The notes below the pieces were generated by a model. It searched no databases. It was not told the DNA's origin and was given only the letters and a program-made list of their open reading frames with translations. Shown here piece by piece: positions 1 to 6,204 of a stretch of DNA of 16,943 bases. Both the position numbers and the translations under genes were made by a program. The stretch comes from Christensenella sp. UBA4263 (GTDB lineage: Bacteria > Bacillota > Clostridia > Christensenellales > Aristaeellaceae). The stretch lies in assembly GCA_002395225.1 (NCBI GenBank), contig DGWH01000104.1:1-16943 (forward strand). Direction: 5' to 3'. Positions within the stretch are counted from its first letter, which is position 1. Each line of letters opens with the position of its first letter.

Positions 1-227
1 GACTGTGCTTCCACAAATATCATCAGTTTATTCCGAAATACGAATGCCAGATCGTTATACTGATGATTCGTGATCACCCGTTTGATGGTAATAATCTGCA
101 GTTCATCCGCAGTCACATCCGTTATCTCAGGATGTAATGTCTGAAACAGTTGAAGGCGGTATTCATCCTGATTAAAAAGATCAACAAAGACCGTATTTTT
201 TACATCCCGTTTTACTTCATCCGTCAT
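1..227 (-). CDS. Rpn/PD-(D/E)XK-type putative transposase-nuclease, N-terminal part only
   Basis: The first 75 codons of a gene that runs off the left edge of the window. The start ATG at 227 is preceded by AAGGTG eight bases upstream and by a promoter (separate entry). The translation begins MTDEVKRDVKNTVFVDLF and continues with NHQYNDLAF and IFVEAQS. The Asp of NDLAF followed by E-A-Q is the arrangement of the PD-(D/E)XK core in the Rpn recombination-promoting nuclease / putative transposase family, which is common and multicopy in Erysipelotrichaceae and Lachnospiraceae. The family is thought to cut DNA, but most members are uncharacterised. Only the N-terminus is visible, so I cannot say whether the gene is intact. 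The family assignment rests on recalled sequence resemblance. Confidence 0.72.
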   Translation of the reverse strand, partial: MTDEVKRDVKNTVFVDLFNQDEYRLQLFQTLHPEITDVTADELQIITIKRVITNHQYNDLAFVFRNKLMIFVEAQ

Positions 228-268
228 CCGGTGATCACCTTCTTTTCCATATTCATTTTATTAACCAG

Positions 269-298
269 ATTATACCGCAATCCGGCTGGTTTATTCAA
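269..298 (-). promoter_or_regulatory. Promoter of the Rpn-type gene
   Basis: On the minus strand, TTGAAT (298-293) is followed after 18 bases by TATAAT (274-269). The predicted transcription start near 262 gives a leader of about 35 bases before the ATG at 227. The -10 is perfect and the -35 matches the sigma-70 type consensus at 4 of 6 positions. Confidence 0.6.
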
Positions 299-1053
299 TC
301 GGTTTTTGTTTCTGACTGTAGGATGTGTTTCGTTGATGCTCTGCTTACGACGCTTACTGCATTGTTCATCCTGTCAACGGCTGAGCTATTGCTTTCGCAA
401 TGAGTTCCGGTGCATTCCACAGCCAGTGTCTGAAAAGGCAGATCATCTCAAAATGTCAGTCCTGTTTTTATTTATTGTCCCGGGAATGGGTTCATCAGAG
501 CAGTTTGCCGCGGAAATAAAGGGCAGGCATTTTGAAAATGTTAACAATCATTCCCGGGTATATTGTTAACTGCATCGTTCAAAGAGCCCTTATAATTCAA
601 GGGTTTTCAGAAACCCGTGAATTGCCTGCACATCATTTTTAATATTTTCTCTTATTTTTCGCCGACTTTTATCTCAATAAATTCAGTTGTTTTATTATTT
701 CTTTTTTTCGACGGAAATATAACGTACCGGCTGAAAAAAAACGGTTCAGCAGCAGCGTCTCATCTGACCGGAATTTGACCGGAAAGCGATGCACAGTTTT
801 ACTTTTCATGCGGCGGCAGTTTATCTAATCCAGGCCAAAAATCACTCAGTTCATCACACTTTGAAATGCATCCGGGGAAAAAACACGATCTCCCGCTTTC
901 GGAAGTATCCGAAAGTCCTGCCGGCAGGGATTCATTCCAGTGAGAAAACGAAGAAACACACCTGTAAGACTGAACTGACCGTCTCCCGGAAACTGATGCA
1001 GAATCCACGAAATCGCAATGGACATCCCTGTGCGAAAACATCAGATACGGTCA
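299..1053. other. Gene-free, hairpin-rich intergenic stretch
   Basis: About 750 bases in which I recognise no protein; the open frames on both strands have no family resemblance or convincing ribosome binding site. It holds several structures: an inverted repeat of two 9-base arms at 540-548 and 562-570; a hairpin at 596-621; two direct TGACCGGAA copies at 765-773 and 776-784 (11-base period); a perfect 8-base-pair hairpin at 896-915; and a 12-base palindrome CCTGCCGGCAGG at 917-928. The AT-rich part (630-720) differs in composition from the surrounding coding DNA. It may be decayed sequence, or hold an untranslated RNA on either strand; neither is shown. Confidence 0.6.
540..570. repeat. Inverted repeat with 9-base perfect arms
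   Basis: GTTAACAAT at 540-548 and its exact complement ATTGTTAAC at 562-570 enclose a 13-base spacer with CCCGGG at its centre. The AT-rich arms about two helical turns apart resemble a site for a dimeric DNA-binding protein more than a terminator, since no T-run follows. Function unknown. Confidence 0.6.
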
Positions 1054-1090
1054 AAAGCCGCCTCTGCCGGAGGCGGCTTTGACCTTTTTG
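1054..1090. terminator. Strong, probably bidirectional intrinsic terminator
   Basis: A perfect 11-base-pair stem (1054-1064 with 1070-1080: AAAGCCGCCTC and its complement) has a 5-base loop. On the minus strand it ends in TTTT, and it lies 37 bases beyond the end of the macrodomain pseudogene, so it is most likely that gene's terminator. On the plus strand TTT and then GACCTTTTT follow, so it could work in both directions. Confidence 0.85.
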
Positions 1091-1116
1091 TGAATCTGTT
1101 TCCCCGCAGATTACGT

Positions 1117-1556
1117 TCACGCCCTGACGTTCAGTAGGTGCTCATTAATCTCCCGATCAATGTCCTTGAACACATTGAACAACACCCGCATTCCGCTTCC
1201 CTTTTCCGCCAGCTCCCTGGGCCTGCATAATCTCATGGCAGCGATATCGTTAGGCTAATTCGTCCACCCTCAGAGTCGTCATGTCCCCCTGCCAGAGATA
1301 GAGCCGGTTATCCGGTGCCAGCGGCCGGAGCTGCGAAAGGTCCGTGATTCCTTTCCGGCGGCTTTCCTCTGTCAGATACTCATCCTGGATGTTCAGGAAC
1401 TCCCGGCTGAGCTTTTTGGACATCCAAATATTTATAAGACCCCGGGGGCAGGTCTTATTGCCGCTGCGCATCTCCCGGGATCGGGGTATCACTTAACAGG
1501 CTCTCCTCTTTCTTAAGTTCCTTTATCAGCCAGATGCGCTGCTCTTCATGTGTCAT
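1117..1556 (-). pseudogene. Macrodomain protein-ADP-ribose hydrolase, disrupted
   Basis: Remains of a macrodomain hydrolase that removes ADP-ribose from protein. From ATG at 1556 the frame reads MTHEEQRIWLIKELKKEESL to DAQRQ, then stops at TAA 1455-1457. Dropping one base there continues into LINIWMSKKLSREFLNIQDE and then the macrodomain entry strand LYLWQGDMTTLRVD, up to a stop at 1250-1252. In the next frame, from 1249, PNDIAAM...SGMRVLFNVFKDIDREI matches the C-terminal end of the same family, ending at TGA 1117-1119. The intact family has about 130 more residues between TTLRVD and FPND, including the VNAAN ADP-ribose-binding loop, so the gene carries a frameshift and a large internal deletion. 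The -11 bp-stem terminator follows. The product is almost certainly inactive. Confidence in the family is high; the size of the deletion is from memory of the family. Confidence 0.82.
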
Positions 1557-1630
1557 GAATGCACTTTCTTTAAACGGTTCGACATGTTTTGCAAATCAGC
1601 ATTGATTGTGTGATGTGTCCGGTCTCATTC

Positions 1631-1750
1631 TTATGGATTCTGTTTATCATACGTGCTGTTATTCACTTTCAGATAACGGTTTAATTCATTGTTTTTCCGT
1701 CTTTGAACTTTCATGATTTTATCGATATGTTCAAAAACATCACGGCTCAT
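1631..1750 (-). CDS. 39-aa ORF start-stop coupled to the HxlR gene
   Basis: ATG at 1750 overlaps the TGA of the HxlR gene (ATGA). AGGAG lies eight bases upstream, inside the HxlR coding end, so translation is likely coupled to the regulator. The product, MSRDVFEHIDKIMK...NSTYDKQNP, is highly charged and lysine/asparagine-rich with no membrane segment or signal peptide. I do not recognise it. It may be a genuine small protein or the stump of a larger gene normally regulated with HxlR. Given the decay on both sides, the second is at least as likely. Confidence 0.5.
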   Translation of the reverse strand: MSRDVFEHIDKIMKVQRRKNNELNRYLKVNNSTYDKQNP

Positions 1751-2124
1751 TTACGCAGCTCCTGTTCATCACAGTTCCCCTTCATCTGCTGATCCGTCCA
1801 GCTGTAAAGGGATTCCAGCGCGGGAATCAGTGTTTTGCCCTGTTCTGTCAGCGAATACTCCACCGTGGGCGGAATCGTATTGTACTGTGTCCGGGTAATC
1901 AGGCGGTCATTTTCCAGCTCACGCAGGCATTTGGTCAGCATAGTGGCCGTAATGCCAACCACCTTACGCTACAGTTCCCGGTAGCGCAGCGTCTGATGCT
2001 CCGCATCCGCAATATACCAGAGAATCGGCAGCTTCCATTTCTGTCCGATGATTTGCATGGCATAAAGGATCGGGCACTCGGTTTCATAGATGCTTTCCTC
2101 TCTGGGCAAGGATTTCTTTCTCAT
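1747..2124 (-). pseudogene. HxlR-family winged-helix regulator with in-frame TAG
   Basis: HxlR regulators are small winged-helix DNA-binding proteins that respond to reactive electrophiles or redox stress. The start is taken at ATG 2124 (MRKKSLPREE), which has GGAG six bases upstream; longer in-frame starts lack a good site. The 125 codons fit the family size. Typical blocks are ECPILYAMQIIGQKWKLPIL (the CP-x-G-KWK signature), LRYREL, GITATMLTKCLRELENDRLI and PPTVEYSLTEQG. Codon 52, TAG at 1969-1971, falls where the family has Lys (LRYREL-K), as expected from one AAG-to-TAG change. Everything after it stays in frame and well conserved, so the mutation is recent, or is a sequencing error. No other lesion is visible. 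Confidence 0.85.
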
Positions 2125-2280
2125 ATGATTCTCCATTCCTGTCAGGCCTTCTGACACAGAATTCAAAACTCCATCCGGTCAGTTCCCGGCGAATTCATTT
2201 CCGTCTGCAGGAACATTGCCAGACTGAGCCATATTCCCGCCAGACAGACTGCAGGCTTTTCGCATTGCGTGCCCGTCTGT

Positions 2281-2691
2281 TCAGCCTGTATAGGCATTCT
2301 CTGCTGTATTGGTAAAATCCTGCTTCTGCAGTTCTTCCGCCTCAGCATCATTTTCCGGTATGTCGATCCGTTCGATTTTGAAAATCACCGGGCGGGTGCC
2401 ATCATTGCAGCAGGCGATCATCATGCGGTCATCCCTGGTCCATCCGTGCATAATCGATCCGCCCTGAAGCGCGGTATACACGTACCGGCTGACCGCATCC
2501 CAGGCCTCCCCGCAGAATTTGCCGTTCATCAGGTGGTAGAAATCATCCTGCTGCGGCGTACGCTTCAGCAAAAAGGTGTCGCCCGGTTTAAAAAACGGGC
2601 ATGGGCCGGGCTTTGGATCTGCCAGGTATTTTTCCTGAAGTTCCGGAAAGCATTTCGTCTCCAGAACCGTGATTTTGCATTCGTGCCTCAT
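2281..2691 (-). CDS. TIGR04076-family cysteine-rich protein
   Basis: A 136-aa protein of the uncharacterised TIGR04076 family. I chose ATG 2691 (MRHECKITVL) because GGAGG lies nine bases upstream; the upstream in-frame TTG at 2712 has no such site. Family hallmarks are ECKITVLE at the N-terminus, GPCPFF (Cys31), GKFCGEAW (Cys60), IACCNDGTRPVIFKIERI (Cys94, Cys95). The conserved cysteines suggest metal or redox chemistry, but no reaction is known to me. The acidic C-terminal tail of about 25 residues beyond IERI extends past the usual family end. The gene lies 78 bases behind the S51 peptidase gene and may share its transcript, with a nested hairpin between them. Confidence 0.8.
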   Translation of the reverse strand: MRHECKITVLETKCFPELQEKYLADPKPGPCPFFKPGDTFLLKRTPQQDDFYHLMNGKFCGEAWDAVSRYVYTALQGGSIMHGWTRDDRMMIACCNDGTRPVIFKIERIDIPENDAEAEELQKQDFTNTAENAYTG

Positions 2692-2727
2692 TCTGTGCTG
2701 CCTCCGTTTCAATTATCTGAGAACTGT

Positions 2728-2769
2728 CCGGTTTCCCGGGATATGAGGATCCTATCCGGCTGAAACCGG
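2728..2769 (-). terminator. Nested hairpin between S51 peptidase and TIGR04076 genes
   Basis: CCGGTTTC at 2728-2735 pairs perfectly with GAAACCGG at 2762-2769, and the loop contains a second stem (CCGG-GATA class) around GGATCC. It starts directly after the peptidase stop codon and fills most of the gap. There is no T-run on the minus strand, so it may be a weak terminator, an attenuator or an RNA-stability element. Confidence 0.4.
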
Positions 2770-3486
2770 TCAGACGGAAAGAACCTCTCCACAGGCGGTG
2801 ACCTGTGAAAAGACGCCGTCTTTCACCCGGTATGCCTCGCCCCGCAGTTCCTCTTTGCCCTCACCGATAAACAGGTAGGTTCCATCCGGAATCGCGTAGA
2901 ATGTTTTTCCTGCGCTGTCCGGGCAGGCAATGTCCTCATAGATTCTCAGCCCGTCCAGAACATCATCTTTGTTTTCCTGATAGTGTGGCAGCAGATTTGT
3001 TTTCGTCAGATTCAGCCCGGTCAGGAACCGTTGATAATCCGGATCAACAGCTTCGCCCTCTTCTTCCGGCTGCGCATACACCAGTTCCGCGCTGTTCATG
3101 CTTCCGGCGCTTATTCCAATGACAACGCCCTGAAAATCCGACAGCAAACCGCGCAAGTGTATCCTGTCAAGGAACCGGTTCTGGGTCGGCACATGTCCGC
3201 CGGAAAGAATCAGCAGATTCGATTCACGGACCAGACTCGCTGCCCTGGAGGCATTTCTGCCATCCAGTATACGGAAACGTTCAAAACCGAAGCCCGCCTC
3301 TTCAAGCATTTCTCTGGTAAGTGAGGAATAGTAATCTGTTTTCTCCGGGTCATCCGGGTCGGAACAAACAACCAGTGCCCGGCAGGGGTCCGGGAAATGC
3401 TTCCGCAGTTCATCTGCAAAACGATTGGCGGAATTCAGTTTTCCCGTATCAGGATCGTCCATTCTGCTCGTCAGGAAACAAATCAT
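2770..3486 (-). CDS. Peptidase E-like S51 hydrolase (class I glutamine amidotransferase-like)
   Basis: A 238-aa soluble protein of the S51/PepE family, which cleaves N-terminal aspartyl dipeptides (peptidase E) or cyanophycin dipeptides. The nucleophile elbow GISAGS places Ser126 as the catalytic residue, preceded by the SGGHVPTQNRF block (residues 95-105) typical of the family; His168 in LLPHY is the likely base. Start ATG 3486 has AGGAGG six bases upstream. Length matches the family (about 220-240). There is no signal peptide, so it acts in the cytoplasm, probably in peptide or amino-acid salvage. Its 5' side is the 86-bp repeat array, which would be in the leader of any read-through transcript from the methyltransferase gene. 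Exact substrate unknown. Confidence 0.88.
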   Translation of the reverse strand: MICFLTSRMDDPDTGKLNSANRFADELRKHFPDPCRALVVCSDPDDPEKTDYYSSLTREMLEEAGFGFERFRILDGRNASRAASLVRESNLLILSGGHVPTQNRFLDRIHLRGLLSDFQGVVIGISAGSMNSAELVYAQPEEEGEAVDPDYQRFLTGLNLTKTNLLPHYQENKDDVLDGLRIYEDIACPDSAGKTFYAIPDGTYLFIGEGKEELRGEAYRVKDGVFSQVTACGEVLSV

Positions 3487-3515
3487 ACCTGTCCTCCTTA
3501 CGAATCATCTTTGGG

Positions 3516-3837
3516 TCTTTCTGCTTCGGTGCTTTTCTGGTACTCATTCTGAGCAAAGCGACGCTTCGCATCGGCCCAGTCTTCTATGTTTCGTGGTCTG
3601 GTCATTCGGCACCGCGGCTCTGTCGATACTCAGATTTTACCGATCGACGCTTCGCATCGGCCCAGTCTTCTATGTTCCACAGTCTGATCATTCGGCGTCG
3701 TGGCTTTCCTTGTACTCATTCTGAGCAAAGCGATGCTATCGTATCGGCCAGGTCGGTTATGACCCGCAGTCGGATCTTTCGGCCTCGGTGCTTTCCTGGT
3801 ACTCATTCTAAGCAAAACGATGCTTCGCATCGGCCCG
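3516..3837. repeat. Tandem array of ~86-bp repeats (three full, one partial)
   Basis: Four head-to-tail copies: 3516-3601, 3602-3687, 3688-3774 (87 bases), and 3775-3837 (cut off by the methyltransferase stop codon). Shared blocks include GGTACTCATTCTGAGCAAA and GCTTCGCATCGGCCCAGTCT; copies 1 and 2 share a run of about 30 identical bases. Each copy carries a short hairpin of the form CGATGC-TTC-GCATCG. The 86-base unit is not a multiple of three, which argues against a coding repeat. The open frames here on both strands are therefore by-products. On the minus strand copies 1, 3 and 4 read hairpin, then TTT(T)GCT, like a weak intrinsic terminator. No second location of the unit occurs in this window. 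Confidence 0.88.
3811..3832 (-). terminator. Terminator of the methyltransferase gene, inside the last repeat copy
   Basis: Six bases after the methyltransferase TAA the minus strand forms a perfect stem, CGATGC-GAA-GCATCG (3832-3818), followed at once by TTTTGCTT. The short stem and stable three-base loop with a U-rich tail fit a modest intrinsic terminator. Copies 1-3 of the repeat hold degenerate versions, some kept paired by G-U wobble. Confidence 0.6.
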
Positions 3838-4509
3838 TTACCACACAAACGGAATCACTTTATACCTGACCCTGTTTTTGTATTCCCTGTACCCTTCCAG
3901 TCCGCTTTCAAGAACTTTCTCCTCATTGCGGATCCGTCCGGCGATGATGGGAAGATATGCCAGCGAAATGACAAAGGAGAAAGGAGACCCCAGCACCAGC
4001 GGCATGGAGAGAAACAGGAACAATGTGACCATGTACATCGGGTGACGGACGATACCGTACAGTCCGGTATCGATCACTTTCTGGTTTTCCTGCACTTTCA
4101 CTGTCCGGGACAGCCACACATTCTCCCGCAGCACCTCCGCATACAGCGCGTAGGCAAACAGGAACAGGACTGCTGCTGCCCAGGATACCCAGGCCGGCAG
4201 CACCATCCACCCAAACCGGACATTTAGCCCCGCCACAACAAACACGGCCAGGAACATCAGCCCACTGAGCAGAATTACCGTTTTCTGCTCAGACTGCTCC
4301 TCTCTGACATCAAGCCGCTTCCGCAGAAGATCCGGGGACTTTATCAGCATGAACAGTCCGGCAACGAACATCGGAATGAAGAGGATCCCCATCAGAAGCC
4401 ACCCCTGCCAGTACGCAAACGTGCCGGCCGGCAGAAACACCAGCAGCCCGACAACAAGCACGCCGCCCAGGAATTTCACCATCGCCTGTCTGAACAGATT
4501 CATGTCCAT
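3838..4509 (-). CDS. Isoprenylcysteine carboxyl methyltransferase-like membrane protein
   Basis: A 223-aa integral membrane protein of the ICMT/PEMT-type methyltransferase superfamily. ATG 4509 (MDMNLFRQ) is chosen as it has GGAGG eight bases upstream; the TTG at 4530 does not. Hydrophobic helices lie near residues 12-30, 36-57, 78-95, 103-124 and 160-190. The C-terminal catalytic signature is present: GLYGIVRHPMYM (149-160), the paired glutamates of RNEEKVLE (194-201) and the GYREYKNRVRYKVIPFVW end. Relatives use S-adenosylmethionine to methylate membrane-embedded or lipid-like substrates; since bacteria lack prenylated CAAX proteins, the real substrate is unknown. It follows the secreted-protein gene by 35 bases and is probably in the TetR operon. 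A terminator follows inside the repeat array. Confidence 0.88.
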   Translation of the reverse strand: MDMNLFRQAMVKFLGGVLVVGLLVFLPAGTFAYWQGWLLMGILFIPMFVAGLFMLIKSPDLLRKRLDVREEQSEQKTVILLSGLMFLAVFVVAGLNVRFGWMVLPAWVSWAAAVLFLFAYALYAEVLRENVWLSRTVKVQENQKVIDTGLYGIVRHPMYMVTLFLFLSMPLVLGSPFSFVISLAYLPIIAGRIRNEEKVLESGLEGYREYKNRVRYKVIPFVW

Positions 4510-4544
4510 TTCGCTTTCCTCCAGTGCCAATCCGGTTTGTTTTT

Positions 4545-5402
4545 CTATTCCCAGAGAATTTCATGCGCATGGCTGATGCAGAGATTATCCTTTCCGCAGG
4601 ACATCGTACTCAGCAGCTCCTCATCCCTGCCGGTCACGGTTCTCCGGATAACGCTCTTTGTCTCACCGTCTTTTTCCACGGTTTCAAGAAGCAGATACGC
4701 TGCCTCCGTCAGCGGGACAATCTGATCCGGCACGGTACCGGGCAGGAATGTTTCACTTTTCAGCAGCTCATGTGTATCGCTGAATTGCAGCAGACGGATT
4801 TCAATCGGTTCACAAACCGCATCTATCTGAACCGTGACCGTCATGACATCCGTGATTTCCCTGCCATGTTCCATGCCTTTACGCTCATCCCGGATGGTCT
4901 GACCCACCGACGACCCCGGAGGATTCATGTCGGCATTTACGGCCATGAAATCCCCAGGCAGGGCATATACCTGTCCGGAGAGTGCCATCATGACGGGGTT
5001 GCAGAAAAAGCGCATCTCCTCCGGGCCGGGAACAACGCTCATAACCGCATTGATCTGAATAATTCTGCCTTCATCCTCTATCTCAAAATCAACGGATGTG
5101 AACCCGTCATCCACATTTGAAACGATGCGGCCATTGTCCCCGGATTCATCCGGAAAGGGAAAACAGAGAAGACGAAGTCCGCTGACACCCTCAAAGACCA
5201 CTTCCGGGTCACTCTCCGGCTCTGTTTGCAGACTGGCCGGCAATTGTCCTGATTCGCCGGTACAGGCAGACAGCGGTTCCGTGGTAATCAGCAGTCCGAT
5301 CAGACGGGAACCTTCCGACAGTTCTGCCGGAAGCGCCTGTTCGGATACAGCTGCTGAGGCCACCAGCAGGAGCAGGATCACGATAACTGCGAATCTCTTC
5401 AT
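4545..5402 (-). CDS. Secreted protein of unknown function
   Basis: 285 aa from ATG 5402 (MKRFAVIVILLLLVASAAVS). An in-frame GTG at 5414 is also possible, but the purine-rich GGGAAG sits too close to it and about 11 bases from the ATG. The N-terminus is a clear signal peptide: Lys-Arg, a hydrophobic core and an ASA-type cleavage region near residue 19-20, with no lipobox Cys. I recognise no domain. The mature part is acidic with six or more scattered cysteines (in SACTG, RLLCF, RFFCN, DAVCE, TMSCGK, DNLCI), which could form disulfides outside the cell, and predicted beta-rich segments. It lies between the TetR regulator and the methyltransferase in one direction, so its expression is probably TetR-controlled. 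Function not assigned. Confidence 0.8.
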   Translation of the reverse strand: MKRFAVIVILLLLVASAAVSEQALPAELSEGSRLIGLLITTEPLSACTGESGQLPASLQTEPESDPEVVFEGVSGLRLLCFPFPDESGDNGRIVSNVDDGFTSVDFEIEDEGRIIQINAVMSVVPGPEEMRFFCNPVMMALSGQVYALPGDFMAVNADMNPPGSSVGQTIRDERKGMEHGREITDVMTVTVQIDAVCEPIEIRLLQFSDTHELLKSETFLPGTVPDQIVPLTEAAYLLLETVEKDGETKSVIRRTVTGRDEELLSTMSCGKDNLCISHAHEILWE

Positions 5403-5491
5403 TCCCCGGTTCACTTCCCTTCAGCCGCACCCTGCCAATTGGCATTGTCGCCTTTCCGGTGCGCTTTTCTGACAATCATCGCACGTCTTTG

Positions 5492-6097
5492 TCACGCTTT
5501 CTCAGTCGTTTCTCCGTACACCCGGACGAAATGCCGGCTGAAGGCCCGGATTTTCTCCATTGCCTCCTCCGTTTTTTCCGGTTCCCGGTCACACAGATGA
5601 ATCAGCGCGGAGATCGGCGTTGTGTAGGCAAAAGCCAGCATGGCGGGATCATCGCGGCGAATCAGTCCCTTATCCATCATGCCGCTGAACACGGGGGTAA
5701 ACATCTCCGTGAGACCGGTCAGAAAATGCTTCGTCGCCAGATCCCGTGCACGCTCATCCCGGAACTGTTCAATGGAAAGCAGCCGGCGCGTCATGACGAT
5801 CAGATTGTCATGAACGGTCACATGAACCATCTGCATGGTCATCTCCACCAGCTCCTCCAGAGATTCCGGCACCGGAGGCACATGCTCCGCCGAGCCGAAG
5901 CGCTCCCCGTAATAGGCAATCATCCTGTCCAGCAGGGCATTCCAGATGTCTTCCTTGCTCTCGTAGTGTTTGTAAATGCCGGATTTGACCAGCCCGAGAG
6001 AAGCGGACAGTTCCCGGATATTGGTTCCTTCATATCCTTTTTGCGAAAACAGCTCCAGTGCCGCTGTCAGAATTCGCTCCTTCGTATCTCTTGACAT
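5492..6097 (-). CDS. TetR/AcrR-family transcriptional regulator
   Basis: A 201-aa cytoplasmic repressor-type protein. Start ATG 6097 (MSRDTKERIL) follows GGAGG by five bases; the in-frame TTG at 6109 is rejected because it lies inside the ribosome binding site. Residues 1-50 form the classic TetR DNA-binding head: ERILTAALELFSQKGYEGTN, then the helix-turn-helix NIRELSASLGLVKSGIYKHY and SKEDIW. The C-terminal two thirds is an all-helical, family-variable ligand and dimer domain; the effector cannot be read from it. A consensus promoter overlapped by a long dyad stands just upstream, so it very likely represses itself and the downstream secreted-protein and methyltransferase genes. The latter start 89 bases after its stop. 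Confidence 0.93.
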   Translation of the reverse strand: MSRDTKERILTAALELFSQKGYEGTNIRELSASLGLVKSGIYKHYESKEDIWNALLDRMIAYYGERFGSAEHVPPVPESLEELVEMTMQMVHVTVHDNLIVMTRRLLSIEQFRDERARDLATKHFLTGLTEMFTPVFSGMMDKGLIRRDDPAMLAFAYTTPISALIHLCDREPEKTEEAMEKIRAFSRHFVRVYGETTEKA

Positions 6098-6115
6098 ACA
6101 TACCTCCAAAAAGCA

Positions 6116-6154
6116 GTGACCACCCGATCACTATTATAGTGAACGGATGGTCAC
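6116..6154. promoter_or_regulatory. 39-bp dyad: likely TetR operator
   Basis: Two 18-base arms (6116-6133 and 6137-6154) are complementary at 16 of 18 positions around a central TTA. The outer core is GTGACCA/TGGTCAC and the inner core TCACTA/TAGTGA. It starts 18 bases upstream of the TetR ATG and covers the -10 and most of the spacer of the promoter, so a bound dimer (or pair of dimers, as with QacR) would block transcription. Binding by this TetR is inferred from position. Confidence 0.82.
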
Positions 6155-6161
6155 CTGTCAA
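6133..6161 (-). promoter_or_regulatory. Consensus promoter of the TetR operon
   Basis: Minus strand TTGACA (6161-6156), 17-base spacer, TATAAT (6138-6133): a perfect match to the sigma-70/sigma-A consensus in both boxes and spacing. Predicted start is near 6126, giving a leader of about 30 bases with GGAGG. A promoter this strong is what one expects when a repressor keeps it closed. Confidence 0.9.
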
Positions 6162-6204
6162 TTCATTCATGATTCATTTTTGACTGCGTTCAGGTCTTCG
6201 CTGT

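Noticed and set aside
388..440. Possible diverged copy of the 86-bp repeat (CTGAGC, short hairpin, TTCCACAG)
   Set aside because: Only short words are shared and spacing differs; similarity is within chance for this length.
150..569. 139-codon plus-strand frame
   Set aside because: It overlaps the Rpn-type gene and its promoter, has no ribosome binding site and no recognisable motif.
799..1041. Minus-strand 80-codon frame and overlapping plus-strand 97-codon frame
   Set aside because: Neither has a ribosome binding site or family resemblance, and the region contains several palindromes incompatible with ordinary coding.
1969..1971. TAG recoding (pyrrolysine or suppressor) in the HxlR gene
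   Set aside because: The adjacent gene is also broken, all clear genes in the window avoid internal TAG, and no SECIS- or PYLIS-like structure is apparent. A plain nonsense change is simpler.
2269..2763. 164-codon plus-strand frame
   Set aside because: Antisense to the TIGR04076-family gene, which has a ribosome binding site and conserved cysteine motifs.
3516..3837. CRISPR array
   Set aside because: The whole 86-base unit is repeated in tandem with no constant-repeat/variable-spacer alternation, and no cas genes are present.
3321..3869. Open frames through the repeat array on both strands
   Set aside because: The 86-base period breaks the reading frame from copy to copy, and the frames extend into neighbouring genes antisense; they are by-products of the repeats.
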